Assembly: GCA_964023205.1 (NCBI GenBank)
Contig: OZ026847.1
Location: forward strand, 260,501-324,500
Direction: 5' to 3'
DNA: 64,000 bases
Origin: Lutraria lutraria
Taxonomy: Eukaryota; Mollusca; Bivalvia; Venerida; Mactridae
Shown: positions 25,752 through 37,926 of the stretch, in pieces
Layout: each line of letters opens with the position of its first letter
Numbering within the stretch: the stretch's first letter is position 1
The notes under the pieces: model-generated
What the model was told of the DNA's origin: nothing
The model's input: only the letters and a program-made list of their open reading frames with translations
Database searches by the model: none
Program-made: the position numbers and the translations under genes

Positions 25752-26334
25752 TGATAGATTTAAACTTTATTATCTTTCCCCCAGGGACTATTTACAACAA
25801 TGAAATTCGACGATAACAATATATATACAGGTGGGTACACTTGGACTTGCGGCTGTACGTTGTTGTAAGCCTATTAAAATATAATTGCTATCCATTATAG
25901 ATATAAACACATTTATAACATGTTCATAGTAATAAATATTGTTTAACAAAGATGAATTGTAGATTTATGTATATCATTAAATTGAACATCCAACATTCAG
26001 AAACTTCGAGCTGTGCAAACAGTTTTGAATAACCACCCCAAGTTATTTACCGCAGCTTATGACTTTTTATACATGATTTCCATAAAATACTATTTGTTTT
26101 GCAATTTGAAATTTATTACATAGAGACAAAAACCCTACAAATATGAAGATTTAAGTATTTTATTATTTAACGGCAATATATTGGCCATGGCTGGTGATCT
26201 TTTAAAAGAAAACATTCAATAGTATTATAAGTGTTCATTTTACAACCGTGCCCGGCATGTAGACTTACACTTTATGCTATATTAAGCCATACTGCGGCAA
26301 AACTCCATCTCACTCTTATGTAGATGATCTAAAG

Positions 26335-26530
26335 GCTATGGTGGCTGATTTCTGCCATTTCATATTTTCGTGTGTTCGCCCCCAAAAGTCGAAGCACGCC
26401 TACACGAACACGCGATAAATTGCTCATTTATCGTGTCTTCGCCTTCGACCTTAGAGGGCGAATACACGAACACACGAAATATTGAAGGCGAAATAACGAA
26501 ATTTTGATAGGCGAACACCTTGATACCTTG
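26335..26530. repeat. TTCGTGTGTTCGCC dispersed element, copy 1
   Basis: Opens with TATGGTGGCTGATTTCTGCC and has internal inverted and repeated pieces (CGTGTGTTCGCC, GGCGAATACACGAACAC, CGTGTCTTCGCC). A diverged copy with the same opening and GCGAATACACGAAC is at 45768-45910. Probably a MITE-like element. The minus-strand open frame across it is incidental. Confidence 0.6.
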
Positions 26531-27344
26531 GTCAAGTTGGTGATACATGCCAGGAATGTGATTTTTACAAACGATACACGAGTATATTGCTGTTGTTGTT
26601 CATGGGCTATTTTACATCATGACTGACCTTGGGAATCCAATGGTGGAAACATGTTTTTCTTTCAATGGGAACTTGGTGCCTATTTTTCAAATCTCGAACG
26701 ATTAAACACATTTGAAAGTGTGCCATTCTAAGAGTGATTCTTGAAAACGGTGCCTAGACAGTGTTGAAAAAAAAATGTGACCTGAAATCGCATATTGTTA
26801 ACAATAACGTGTAACCCTACACGTATGTACGAGTCGTATTCTCAGCGATGGGAATGTCCGTGAATGCCCGAGTAGTTACGATTGACGAATATTCCTGGGT
26901 ACTCCTGGTCTCATACAGGAAATTCGTTCATACAACATACATGTATACACATTAGATCGCATATTAATGTCAACATAGCCTTTGTGGGTTTAATTCAACT
27001 ACAAATGTATAATATTATAGCTTTATCGTTACATAAAGAGATTTATGAGGATATAGAAATACTGATCAGCTTCAAATACACTGCTCATAATATTTGAAAA
27101 AGGATCATACACATACATTTGGGATTATATTAATTCTAACAGCGTGAAAGCAGAAATAATCAATGTCACCTTATGCTTACACGATCATTGAATCAATTGA
27201 ATAATAATTGTACAGTATTGTGGTAAGAAATGTGAGGAATTCGAAAAAGAAACAATCATTAATGACGAAACCAATAGTTGCATTAAATTTAAAATCAAAA
27301 TCAAAACATGCTGAAACAAGTGTCAATAATGTGAATCATCATCC
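26531..27344. other. Unassigned sequence
   Basis: No repeat or RNA gene recognised. A plus-strand frame at 26882-27097 has no recognisable domain. Confidence 0.45.
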
Positions 27345-27990
27345 CGATGATTAACACAATTTTTGACACCTTCTACGTATGCTCATTATGAGGTTAGCAA
27401 AAGTCTGTTGAGGCAATTCATCCCATTCAATATGAGCGTCAGTGTAAGGTCCTAGACCGTCTGTGTAAGGTCCTAGACCGTCAGTGGTGGGTTGTCTCGT
27501 CTCGATATAGAAATAACCACGTGGATTTAGCTCAAGAACATTTGCAATGGTGAATAAATGAATAGCAGTCTGTACTGTTCACGGACGAAAGCAGTACTCA
27601 TTGTGAGTGTTCTTGAGCAAAGTCCAGGCGGCTATTTCTGTAAAAAGGTGACAAAACTGGGCCGCGCATGAGCCGTCAGGCGTCAAGGACACGTTCATGT
27701 ATTATGTTACGCACCGTCTGGTTAGATGAACATCGACCTGTGGGAAGCTGGAATTCATTGCGGAGCCTAACAGCAGATGACTGTCGATTTCTAAGCGCCA
27801 TGTTATCCAATAAATCGGTCTCGTGCGTCCGTGGTTCAGCGTCCGGGTCCCTTTCCCGGATATCTGATGTGACGTCCGGTCTCCTGGTACCGCAAAAAGA
27901 GTCTAGCAATTACGCACCGAGAAAGGCATTTGCTATTTGCCGTGTGATGACCCAAGTTCGATCATGTGGACCGCCCTAGCGACATTCGTG
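27345..27990 (-). pseudogene. Tc1-like transposase pseudogene, core deleted
   Basis: Tc1 transposases recognise terminal repeats with paired helix-turn-helix domains and cut at TA. On the minus strand there are, in order: an ARAVHMIELG-like start near 27970; a piece from about 27909 to 27676 with SSAVRLRNEFQLPTGR and QTVRNIIHERVLDA (second helix-turn-helix region, ending at a stop); NSRLDFAQEH near 27600-27630; and the C-terminal IEWDELPQQTFANLIMSIRR then RCQK (27370-27432). Only about 160 bp separate the last two, so most of the catalytic core is missing. A 22-bp block (GTGTAAGGTCCTAGACCGTC) is duplicated at 27440-27483. The frame changes several times. Termini were not found with confidence. 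Confidence 0.75.
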
Positions 27991-29106
27991 GTCTCGAGAT
28001 AGCGTGTAATACAAGTTATGGGTGTTACATACAGTAACAGAAAAACTCAAAAAAAATATTATCCCTTTTGATATAGAGTATAGAGTGATTTCGCGACACG
28101 TGTCTCAATGTGTAGTTGATCTGTTTGCCGCCAAAACAGACCCAATAAACTCGTGATAAAATTAAACATTTGCACGTTTATTACACCAGTATACATTGTT
28201 CGCCTGTGTACCTATATCAGTTCAATGCGATATTTATTTACAGCTAATTTACAACCAGAGATATATATCATCCTTTTAATATTTTGAGCAGTGTAGTTTT
28301 GTTGAGATCTGATTTTAAAACAGTGAATTTAATTCCATACTTCTTGCAAAATTACATAAATTTACTTCCTGTTTCAATATGTAAAATAAAACATAAGATT
28401 TAGACGAGGAAGTCATGTGTGTTGTGCGTGTTTTATTTATTCAGTAAAAGTTTGTTTCAATTATTAATGTCTTAATTTTCAAATAATGATACCTTTGGAG
28501 GTTAAAAGTTCTACATATCATCGATTAAAACAGGAAACAAGAATTATTAAAAAAAGAATACGTACATCATACAGCGGAATAATAAACTTAAATGTAGCAT
28601 TCCTATTTAAGTTCAAAGTAACGCAGGCGTAATTATCTTTGCGGACCACTTACTTGTCAATATTAATCTGTAACGGATAATTATTTTTTCTCGGCACAAC
28701 ATTGATCAGTACGTATTATATTCCATCTCTGTTTTGTCATTTAGTTAGCCATTTATACTAAGTCGAGATTTGTTTGTACACAACGTATACAATAAACGAT
28801 GTATGGTATACAACATTGAATTAATTGTCTTGAAGTTTGTAGAAACATTAAAATAAGCAGATCAAGCGATAAATTAAATGGATTGTATTGGTGGTATTTA
28901 AGGGACACACTCTTAGATGAAATCGCAATATTACTTCATGTTGTAAATACATCAGTGCAAGTGTTGTTGAGTCTAGGGATACAAAAAAATGCACAATGCG
29001 TTTTATTTGCTGATTAGCATGAATGATATATGGACACACCTTGGATGATCTGGTGATCTCACGAGAACATTAATCAAATAAGCAACATGACTTTCAATGC
29101 CTATAA
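27991..29106. other. AT-rich sequence, no clear feature
   Basis: An AACTCAAAAAAAATATTATC stretch near 28045 and an AATATTTTGAGCAGTG stretch near 28278 resemble Tc1-type ends but do not form a convincing pair. No gene seen. Confidence 0.4.
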
Positions 29107-29566
29107 TCACGTGGCATATTGTTTACATTGTGTTACAATGGCGGCGCCCAGGAGTTCGAAAGCAAATCGTAATTTTCGTGTTTTTCGTCGAATGTTTAAA
29201 TGTTTCGATTTTTTATGGAACCCATGTTCCAGCCAATAATTTTCCGAATCCATCAGTACCAAAATTAGCATTGTTATTGCCCTAGTTTGTCTTAGAACCC
29301 TGCAGAGAAATTTGAACGTGTTCCCTTTTAGTACCACGGCTTATAAATGTCCACTTCAAATTTCTCTGCAGGGTCTATAAACAAACTACGACAGTAACAA
29401 TGCTAATTTTGGTAACGATGGATTCGGAATATTATCGACTTGAACATGGGCTACAAGAAAACATCGAAACATTTAAATTTGCGAAGAAAAAAGACGAAAA
29501 ATACGACTTACCATCGAACTCCTGTGCGCCGCCATTGTAACGCAATGTAAACAATATCCCACGTGA
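29107..29566. mobile_element. 460-bp foldback (MITE-like) element
   Basis: Almost the whole element is an inverted repeat. The ends read TCACGTGGCATATTGTTTAC and its counterpart, and the centre pairs CCCTGCAGAGAAATTTGAA with TTCAAATTTCTCTGCAGGG (29292-29373). Each arm carries CAATGGCGGCG near its end. Arm divergence is about 10-15 percent by eye. Open frames across the arms mirror each other and are not genes. No clear target-site duplication. Confidence 0.88.
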
Positions 29567-29769
29567 CTTTACAGCTCGTGTAAGTACGTCTATGTTATAG
29601 TCGCAGAATATAGAGTATTTCAAATAACGAAACTTTTCTTATAATGCTTTATTGTTATACCTGCACAATGTTTTTTTATCAATAATCGGTCAGTGATTAT
29701 AACAACATATTAAGGATGTGTTGGATTCGATGTTTTGATACTTAACTGTACAAGCAGGCAAAATAGTTA

Positions 29770-30370
29770 CGTGTGTTAGTGTGTGATACGTGTGTGATAC
29801 GAGTGTGATATGTGAATGATACGAGTGTTATATGACGATTTGTGTGTGATATGTGTGTAATATGAGTTTTATATGTGTGTGATATGAGTGTGATATGTGT
29901 GTGATATGAGTTTGATATGTGTGTGATATGAGTTTGATATGTGTGTGATATATGTGTGATATTAATGTGGTATGTGTGTGATACGAGTGTGATATGTATG
30001 TGATATTAGTGTGATATTTGAATGATACGAGTGTGATATGACGATATGTGTGTGATATGTGTTTAATATGAGTTTTATATGTGTGTGTGATATGAGTTTT
30101 ATATGTGTGTGATATGTGTGTGATATGTGTGTGATATGAGTGTGATATGTGTGTGATATGAGTTTGAAATGTGTGTGATATGTGTTTGATATGAGTGTGA
30201 TTGGTGTTTGATACGAGTGTGTGTGTGATATAAGTTTGATATGTGTGTGATATGAGTGTGATATGAGTTTGATATGAATGTGATAGGTGTGTGATATGTG
30301 TGTGTGTGTGTGTGTGATATGAGTTTTATATGTGTGTGATATGTATGTGCTACGAATGTGATATGTGAAG
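29770..30370. repeat. GTGTGATATG degenerate tandem repeat
   Basis: About 600 bp of 10-bp units (TGTGTGATAT with ATGAGTTTGATAT variants), plus a pure GT run near 30300-30318. The minus-strand open frame of His/Thr/Ile repeats is a by-product. Confidence 0.92.
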
Positions 30371-31083
30371 CATGTATATATGGGATGTTTACGTAGTAGT
30401 ACGGGTCTGGATCAGTCCAGTGCTCATAGAACAAGTCTTGAAGGTGCAAATACTATATAATGTCCGCTTCTTCTATTGTTAAGCTTGTTTTAAGATAATC
30501 AGACAGTGTTGTCAGATGATGAATGATATGCTCGACAAAGATGTTCTCATTTATGAATAAAATGTGTTGGTATTAGTCAGACGCTATCAACAGCTTGATA
30601 CAGAAATAATAAACAATCTGGAAATGTACCAACTTGGTTATTATAACTTGTTAAATACATTTCAAACACTTCTAAGAATAGATAACAGAATAACAATGTA
30701 ACAACATCATACAGTTCGTCAATAAGAAGATAATGTAGTAGGCAGACTAAGCATAAACTACGAGACTGAAACACATTTGAGGATATTTTAGTTTTTTTAC
30801 AAACAAATCTCAGTACTTCCGTAATGTTACCCTGTGACGTTACACGATATTACCGGTTTTAGTTTTAGTAAATCTGTTCCGTATCCTAGACGCTTTAGGC
30901 GATTATCAAAATCCACTCATAATTTGACACTCGGTTTAGACAATTTGAAAGCGAATGTAACAACGCTTAGTTTCAATCTCTGAAGATGACTTAGTGTCTT
31001 GACTCAACCAGTACGAAAAGAAACGTATAATTGTTAGTATGTTTGTTGTATTCTTGTCTTTCTTAAATATTGTTTTGTTCGGT
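30371..31083. other. Unassigned sequence
   Basis: No recognisable domain, repeat or RNA gene. Confidence 0.45.
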
Positions 31084-31089
31084 ACAATA

Positions 31090-31205
31090 AAATAAATATC
31101 ACACTCAACAGAGGGTGATAGAACGTAAAGTTCACGCCTCGGTCGACATTGCTTGGTCTCGGGTGAACATTACGTTCTATCACCCTCTGCGGGATGGGAT
31201 ATTTA
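31090..31205. mobile_element. Hairpin MITE (AGAGGGTGATAGAACGTAA)
   Basis: AGAGGGTGATAGAACGTAA at about 31110 pairs with TTACGTTCTATCACCCTCT at about 31170-31188. Pairing is extended by GTTCAC/GTGAAC inside and AAATAAATATC/GATATTTATAT outside. About 115 bp in all, non-coding. Confidence 0.8.
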
Positions 31206-31241
31206 TATAATAACGACTTTATATCTTCCGAACTGTTCCCA

Positions 31242-31425
31242 ATACAGTGCAACCTCTGCAAAGCAAGATCTTTTGGAAGAATCAAAATCATGTTTTTTTA
31301 TAGGTTGTTGCTCTGGGGAGGTAAAATTGATAGATAAATCTTACAGTTAGGAAAAAGCATGCTTTTGTTGAAGGGAGGTTGTTGCACAAGAGAGGGCCGT
31401 TCTAAACAGGTTTCACTGTATTTCC
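31242..31425 (+). repeat. AACCTCTC dispersed element, one-unit copy
   Basis: Begins CAGTGCAACCTCTGC, contains GGTTGTTGCTCTGGGGAGG, GCTTTTGTTGAAGGGAGGTT and AGAGAGGGCCGTTCTA, and ends near TTTCACTGTA. It matches the copies at 47741 and 53207. The opening CAGTGCAACCTCT and the closing end of the family are inverted, as in a MITE. Confidence 0.85.
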
Positions 31426-31747
31426 ACTTTTTTCCAGCTTGATGCTGAGCTCACCTTAGTTTACAGACGTTAACAAGTCACAGAGATGCCCTTAACGACA
31501 ATCTTTTACTTTGCATTACCTACTTGTAAAATGTTAAAATGACAATAAAATGACAGCTAAATGTTAATGAAAACAGGTGAGCATTATTGAACACAGAATT
31601 ATATTTAACAAAGGGATTTATATTATTCTGCTGTAGACCACTTAATTTCTTGTTATGGTTATCAAATGGACACTCGTCAATACTGGGCTTAATGTCGTCT
31701 GTTTCTGATTATGTTTTGTTGCCATTGTTTTAACATTTAATCAGTAT

Positions 31748-31912
31748 ACAGTCAACCCTGTGAACAAAGACCACCCCTTGGAAAGACGTAATTTGGCCTT
31801 TATTGACAAGTGACCTTTATTCGGCGATCATCATACTGTAAATAGTCAATGGCGTTTTTTTCTTAAAGAATGACCTTTTTTCAGAAGTGTCCGCTATTAC
31901 AGGTTTGACCTT
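31748..31912. repeat. GTCAACCCTGT MITE-like element
   Basis: GTCAACCCTGT near 31750 and ACAGGTTTGAC near 31899 form imperfect inverted ends around ACCACCCC- and GACCTTTATT-containing sequence. Distinct from the AACCTCTC family. A stretch at 53884-53945 looks related. Confidence 0.5.
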
Positions 31913-34105
31913 AATTGTAGTGATGTTCTGTGTCAGTATTCGCAAGGTAAGTTCAATGCATTGGTTGCGGAATAAATGGAACAACGTACGGGAATGTTGG
32001 TATCATGGCTTGTCTTCTATCTTTGGAATGATGTACCATATACGTCTACTACTAGAAAAAGACTAGTACCTATGATAATTATACTCTGTGTTTATATAAA
32101 AATAACATATTTAGGAAATAGCTCCCTCATTAACCCACTTTCTAAGCTATGTTTGATGATACTACGACATTAAAACAGCACTGCTATAATAGTTATTGAA
32201 AAGTGTCATTTAATATTATATCAATGTGCATCATAATAAAAAAAGATCTAAGACATATTAAATGACATTACAAAACATCAAATGACAATAACATATAACC
32301 ACATTAATCATTAAATAACACCAACATGTCATTGTATTCATTTATGATATTCTTATTGATATAAGGCGTATTTTGTGAATGAAATGGAGTTGCTATTATG
32401 AATTTAACCAATTCAAAACTAGGATAGTACAAACTTGGTCTTGTAGGTATGTTGTTATCATCATTGGTATAACATCAGTATGTGACAAATGCAGTTTGTT
32501 CTAAAGACGTGTAATTGTGCATAAGTATGTGTTTAAAAAATGACTCCATCAAATTAGAGAGTGTCTACCATGCAGCTATCTAGTTTAGTGACCTAATGAT
32601 TGAGAGAACCATGACTTTAATCTAGTTGATGTATCTGAGACAGACAAATTAACAAGAATTGCTAGTTCATGTCGTGGTTATAGGAACACAATCCTTCATC
32701 GTAAAAGCTAATAAAATCTTAGTGAAAAAAATAGTCCCAAGTTGTTTGATTTGGCACGAAAACTCGCAGAGTAATGCTGTCTTGGATAAATCGAATACAT
32801 AAACGGATGCAAAACTGAGACGTAGTGTAACAGCGAAGGGAATACCGAGTAGCCAATGTAGTGTGCTGATTATACATGTAGGAATATTAGGTATTCAATG
32901 CTTTGTACTGATTATGTGTGGCCATTGATGGGTTAATGTTAATACGGTCGTATGATTCAGCCAAAATACTGAGGATTTCCTCTGGGACGTCTGCTTTCTT
33001 ATATAATGATAAAACTTAATCATGTTTCTGTACCAGAAAGTTGCACTTACATTAACATTCACTACTGAACGTTCTAAATCCGAGTCGTAGAAACGACACA
33101 CGCTTGTTTTAATCGATATATCAATTTCCGTTTATTCTCCCAAATACAGACTCTTTCAGACAGAGTGGTATTACGTTTTAACTAGGTATACGAAAACAAT
33201 AATTCTGTTGGAGATCAAAAGAAATGTCATATACTTGAATGTAATAGAATATGTTTATATAATTGCATTGCTATCAAATAGTACCGATTCGAACCATACA
33301 TTGATAGGATTCCGTAGACATTGTCTGTCGTTGATATAGCATTGTGAACATTTTGGAAACGTTGGTAAGTAAGTGAGCTACTTCGTGCGTACAATATCCA
33401 CCTTTTAACCATGCATTGTCTGCATCATAGAAGCAGTCTGCCTCTGTATAAATGTGATCAATTAGCTCACCATTCATTAAAACACGCAACACGATTATTC
33501 TGTACTCTTCCATTTAACACTAGCACGTGCGTTTGGAAACTATGGGAACACTCTTTGAACAATCACAAATATGCGCCTGTTGCAACTAATAAAAAGTTGC
33601 CTTGGTTATCGCAACATGAGTTTCGTGATAGTTTTACACATAGATAAATTGACTGTGTCTGCAAATCATAAATACTGGAATTCAGCGCACACAGTGTTGT
33701 CTGCTGTACTGTTTTACGGTATAGAAGAATAATGACTTGATGATTATACGGCTGTTTCAACTACTATATTCTGCATACTTTATTAATATAATGCCTATAA
33801 TGTGTTGTTTATTTATAAATAATTACAAAATATTTATCCTACTGATTATAGAACAGAATATATTAATATTCACGTCATTGATAGATGAGTGCATAAAATG
33901 GCTTGGTTACACAATGGACGCATTCTGTGTCCCATATAATACAATATCCCAATTTTTTTTTATCATGAAACATATTTAATAACGGTTATTAATTTAATAA
34001 GAGATGTCCTTTTTAAAATAAATATAGCCGGGATGCATCTATCAGGTGTATATGTTTGTTATTAAATGTAAATGTTCATAGCTACGTTAAAAGTTCATCA
34101 ATATT
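31913..34105. other. Unassigned sequence with weak open frames
   Basis: About 2.2 kb. The most gene-like frame is listed separately at 33274-33513; others (31976-32173, 32895-33101) show nothing recognisable. Confidence 0.4.
33274..33513 (-). CDS. Possible exon, unknown protein
   Basis: A 79-codon minus-strand frame with ordinary, non-repetitive composition and three cysteines (ADCFYD, GGYCTH, YQCMV). No family recognised, no clear splice sites or neighbouring exons. It could be chance; listed because it is the least repeat-like frame in the window. Confidence 0.15.
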   Translation of the reverse strand: MEEYRIIVLRVLMNGELIDHIYTEADCFYDADNAWLKGGYCTHEVAHLLTNVSKMFTMLYQRQTMSTESYQCMVRIGTI

Positions 34106-34633
34106 GTTAAAACCACAGGCTACCGGCATATGATAATCGATATCGATCAACAAGCCCTTCAACTTACAAAAAGTATCTCTCGCCATCGATGTGACCTAAG
34201 TTTGTTTTCATTAGCTACAGGGTAAATTTCTTTATTCCTTCGTGATTTCATACCCACTCCGGTGTAAATCGAAAGAAAATCAAATGTGTTATCACTCACC
34301 GTCGACGAATCATTCATTTGATGGATACCTAAGGCATCGATGGCGAGAGATACTTTTTGTAAGCTGAAGGGCTTGTTGCTCGAGTTCGGAGCAATATATG
34401 GATATAAGAGTGGATGGTGGTTAAAGAGACATTATTTCTGCGTCGAATAAGACCAGGCTTTTAAGAATCGGTTCAGAATTGTTACAACAGGACCTTGATG
34501 AACAAGACAGGTGTGATTTCTGAGCCCAGGAGTTCTATACCTTTACTCTATAATTATATATAAATGGTGAAAAAAAAATTGTTTTGATACTTTATTTTGC
34601 TGTTATCACACACCGGTAGCCTGTGGTTAAAAC
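34106..34633. mobile_element. Nested inverted repeats (MITE-like, 528 bp)
   Basis: Outer ends: TTAAAACCACAGGCTACCGG at 34107 and CCGGTAGCCTGTGGTTAAAA at 34613-34632. Inner pair: 44-bp arms at 34148-34191 and 34335-34378 (CAAGCCCTTCAACTTAC against GTAAGCTGAAGGGCTTG), with TATCTCTCGCCATCGATG next to the loop. The right outer arm is 230 bp from the inner pair while the left is adjacent, which suggests one hairpin element inside another or an insertion in the right flank. Non-coding. Confidence 0.8.
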
Positions 34634-36251
34634 CCCACCCCTCTATTTATATGAATGTCATATTTAAACACGAACGTTGATAAAAGGAATTAGTTATAAA
34701 TAGCTAAACAAACGCTATACTATACGCTATTTCTTATAATAATTAAACCAGTGTCTGACCACTAACATGATGCCTGATATTTTTATAAGAAGTATTATTA
34801 ACAAAAACACAGAATTGCGTTTAGTGTGGGTGTCATATGGTTGCGTTTATAAAGCAATTCCGACATTGTACACCTATATTAGATGCAACTGCAATATGAA
34901 CTGTAAATGGTGGCCCAATCTTAGTTGTTAATTGAACCCAAATCATCACCCGGAATTTATAGAACATTGTTTCTGTTTCCTTATAAATGTGTACCAGGTT
35001 TATTATCTGTATTTCGTAACTGAAAGCACGCGCACGAACTTGTGTAGTCAAGTAAGCCTTTGTGAAAAGTCGATATTCCGTTCTAAAATCACATCAGCAA
35101 ATTAAAACAAAACTCATAAGTATCAAATATACCAGATGCTATTCTGCAAAATGTTTTTATATTGTGTTTTGCCACAGCAAATAAATGAAGCATTTAACAA
35201 AAAAATGTCTTTTTCTTAACAAATTAGATATTGCAGTACTCACCATTTCATGGAAACCCTAGTACAATACAAGATGGCTGACCTTGTTACACACAATTTC
35301 ATCCAGAACCTAATTGAACGTAACAAAAGTAAAAAGAAGTGTAGTACTGTTGTTGTTGTTGTTGTTGTTAATCGCTTACCTTCTAATTTTGCCAAGTTTG
35401 CATTTATCAACAAAATTAACAACGCTTTCTCCCGAGTCGTCTTTTTATGATTAGTTTAGACTAATGGTGTATGCTGTTGGTAAATGTATTAGGTAGTAAC
35501 TTAGTTTACTAAAACAGACACATCTAGATTTTTGTTCTTTGACTCAATATAGATATACGATTGTAGTGTACGTTTGAGTTCACAAGATTCAATCAGAACA
35601 TACCAACTACTTTACAAAATGGAAAAACATATAAAGCTAAAAATCAATGTAAAATAGTTAAGTGCCAGTGTAATGTGCTTGTTACTTGTCGGTGTAATAT
35701 AGTCTTTATATGTCTGTATTCTGTGTTCCTGTTCTTTTACAAAACCTTTGTTACTACGTTTTTCATTAATTGAATCGAATAACAGCTTGGTGCCCAAGTA
35801 TATTGATAAGATCATACCTTGATTCGTTCATAATTATTAATATACGCATACCATCGTAAACAGAGATTGTAATGCTATGCACTTAATTTAAGACATTATG
35901 GTCAATAATATTCCAAATCGGATTTTTTAGGTAACGAAGCCCTTTCTATAAATACAATAAAAACTGATTGGACATAATACCCTTCACGTCAAGAAATTAT
36001 CCGGAATCTATGAACGGAATAAACTAGTCTGCATTGTATGAAAATGATTTGTCAGCACACAATATGACTTTACATCGTGAATTATTGCATGCCTAGACTG
36101 TATACAATATCTTGTCGCAGAACAACATCAGCATGCACATACCGAATGTCTACGGAGCGATAAAGGCTATTTCAGAAAAACAAATAATTTCGTTCTAGGT
36201 ATACTTTAGTAAAATCAGTAGCAAACTATGTACAGACTATATACAAAGCAA
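34634..36251. other. Unassigned AT-rich sequence
   Basis: A GTTGTTGTT run at 35350-35369 creates mirrored small open frames on both strands. Nothing else recognised. Confidence 0.45.
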
Positions 36252-36308
36252 TTAATTGGCATACGTCACAGTCTCAAATTGTGAAGTCAGCACCTTTGTT
36301 TGTTTATT

Positions 36309-36357
36309 ACATACCCGTGCCGTTTTAGCCGTGCCATAAAAACGATATGGTCGTGCC
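36309..36357. repeat. 50-bp GTGCC palindrome, copy 2
   Basis: ACATACCCGTGCCGTTTTAG then CCGTGCC, AACGATATGG and TCGTGCC. It matches 8961-9012 in the same orientation and marks the point where integrase homology stops. Confidence 0.6.
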
Positions 36358-36845
36358 TCCAACGACAGAAAATCAATACACACGAGCTCCATTGGTGCGG
36401 GAGACTCGATGTTGACCAATCCTGTCGCGAAGCGTGGTGATGTCTTCCGACGAATGCACCTGTCACAACGACCAATCCAGCTCGCTATATCAGCGTCCAT
36501 ACCGGGCCAGTAGAAGCGCTCTTTGAATAGACTGATGGTCCGATCCCTGCCTTGGTGACCCATGTCGTTGTGGAGAGCTTTAAATACCGTGACTCTGGCT
36601 ATACGCGGAATCACAATTTGTTTGACGCGTGACTCGTTGATGGTAGACCAATGGACGAGAACATCGTCAATGATTTCAAATTGTTTCCATGCACGCAGAT
36701 ACCTTTTCACATCAGTTGGTAACGCATCTAGCTCCTGCTTCGATTTGACCGGAAGTCCAATCTTCTGACTTATTTGCGTTGGCTTTAAGTAGGCTGTCCG
36801 AGATTTCAGCTTCCACGGTTCCATTGTCCAAAGTAGCAGAATCAA
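36358..36845 (-). pseudogene. Gypsy integrase fragment
   Basis: Integrase joins retroelement DNA to the host chromosome. The N-terminal zinc finger is intact in outline: H-N-D-M-G-H followed after about 30 residues by CDRC. The core starts with MELVCIDFLSLE, which includes the first Asp of the D,D,E triad. Coding then runs into the palindrome, so the second Asp, Glu and C-terminal domain are absent. The frame differs from that of the upstream RNase H, so a frameshift separates them near 36760-36800. Confidence 0.88.
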
Positions 36846-37338
36846 TTTCGAATGGCGCGTGTACTGTCTGTTTATACAGCAAAGCCTTCACGACCTCTTC
36901 GTCCACATGCTCCATCTCAGTATCTTCCACTCTAGTATATCGACGGGAAAGAGCGTCAGCATCAATATTAGTTTTATCACTACGGTAGCCGATGGTAAAG
37001 TCGTAGTTCGCCAGTGCCGCTTCCCATCGATGGCCACAAGCATCCAGTTTAGTAGATGTTTTAACGTATGTCAATGGATTGTTGTCAGTGAGCACCTCGA
37101 ACTTCGCTCCATACAAGTAATCATGGAACTTCTCCGATATAACCCATTTCAGTGCTTACTTAATGGTAGTTCCGTTCAAAGGGCTTAAGACTTCTGCTGG
37201 CGTACGCTTTCACACGATCCAACCCATCTTGATCCTGATAAAGGACTGCACCCAGTCCGCTGAGTGACGAGTCCGTATGTAGCTTGAATGGCTTGGTATA
37301 ACCAAAATATGCCAAAACTGGTGCCGAAGTGAGCTTCT
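36712..37338 (-). pseudogene. Gypsy RNase H remnant
   Basis: RNase H removes the RNA strand during reverse transcription. Two parts are visible. 37160-37338 has SAPVLAYF, KPFKLHTDSSLSGLGAVLYQ and YASRSLKPFERNY, ending at TAA (37160-37162). A shifted frame continues with KFHDYLYGAKFEVLTDNNPL, KLDACGHRWEAALANYDFTI and DALSRR. The first catalytic Asp (HTDSS) is present. Broken by the stop and frameshift at 37160. Confidence 0.85.
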
Positions 37339-37925
37339 CGATTGAGATTCAATTCGCCCATGCAACGCTCCATTAGCCGCTGAAAGGTAGCCGTGGCGTT
37401 ACATAGACCAAATGGCATTCTATTGCACTCAAAGAATCCTAAACTACCGACTTGGAATGCTGTTTTCTCCTTATCTTTTTCACTCATTTCCACCTGCCAT
37501 TATCCTGTCTTTAAGTCAATTTTGCTGAAGTATTTGGCTCCCGACAGAAGGTGAAGGGTGTCGTCGATCTTAGGAATTGCATAAGCATCCTTATGTGTCC
37601 GACTATTCAGCTTTCGGTAGTCTAAACAAAAACGTATGGTTCCGTCCTTTTTCCTGACGATCACGACATTCGAGGAAAATGGACTACGTGATGGACGTAT
37701 CGCACCCATTGAGAGCATTTCATGTAAATGTTCTCTCACCTCATCAATCAGTGCTGGGGGCACCCTTCTGTAAGGTTCCTTAAATGGCTTCTTTTCAGTC
37801 AACTTGACTTCATGTCTTACTAGGTCAGTTCTGCCAAGATCAAGCGGTCCTTGAGAAAATACATCTCTCCATTTGTAGAACGGGTTTTCAAGTTTATCCT
37901 TTTGGTCTGATGGTAATTGGCCTAA
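37339..37925 (-). pseudogene. Gypsy reverse transcriptase, active site deleted
   Basis: Reverse transcriptase copies element RNA into DNA. 37500-37925 carries the N-terminal part: GAIRPSRSPFSSNVVIVRKK, FCLDYRKLN and FSKIDLKTG with the first catalytic Asp. TAA at 37500-37502 interrupts it just before WQVEMSEKDKEKTAF. The frame resumes through CNRMPFGLCNATATFQRLME and GELNLN, then jumps near 37340 to sequence normally found at the start of RNase H. The Asp-Asp motif and the thumb/connection region are therefore missing, a deletion I estimate at over 100 codons. The frame also shifts near 37927, between this and the protease frame. Confidence 0.9.
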
Positions 37926-37926
37926 A

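Larger units (their letters stand above)
23009..26334. other. AT-rich sequence with simple repeats, no gene seen
   Basis: About 3.3 kb. It contains a G/C homopolymer hairpin (23686-23718) and a 12-bp microsatellite (25704-25751), listed separately. Open frames at 23792-24085 and 24387-24593 (minus strand) lack recognisable domains and are not supported. Confidence 0.5.

Noticed and set aside
35330..35370. Mirrored short frames around 35240-35450 as overlapping genes
   Set aside because: Created by a GTT trinucleotide run; no domain on either strand.
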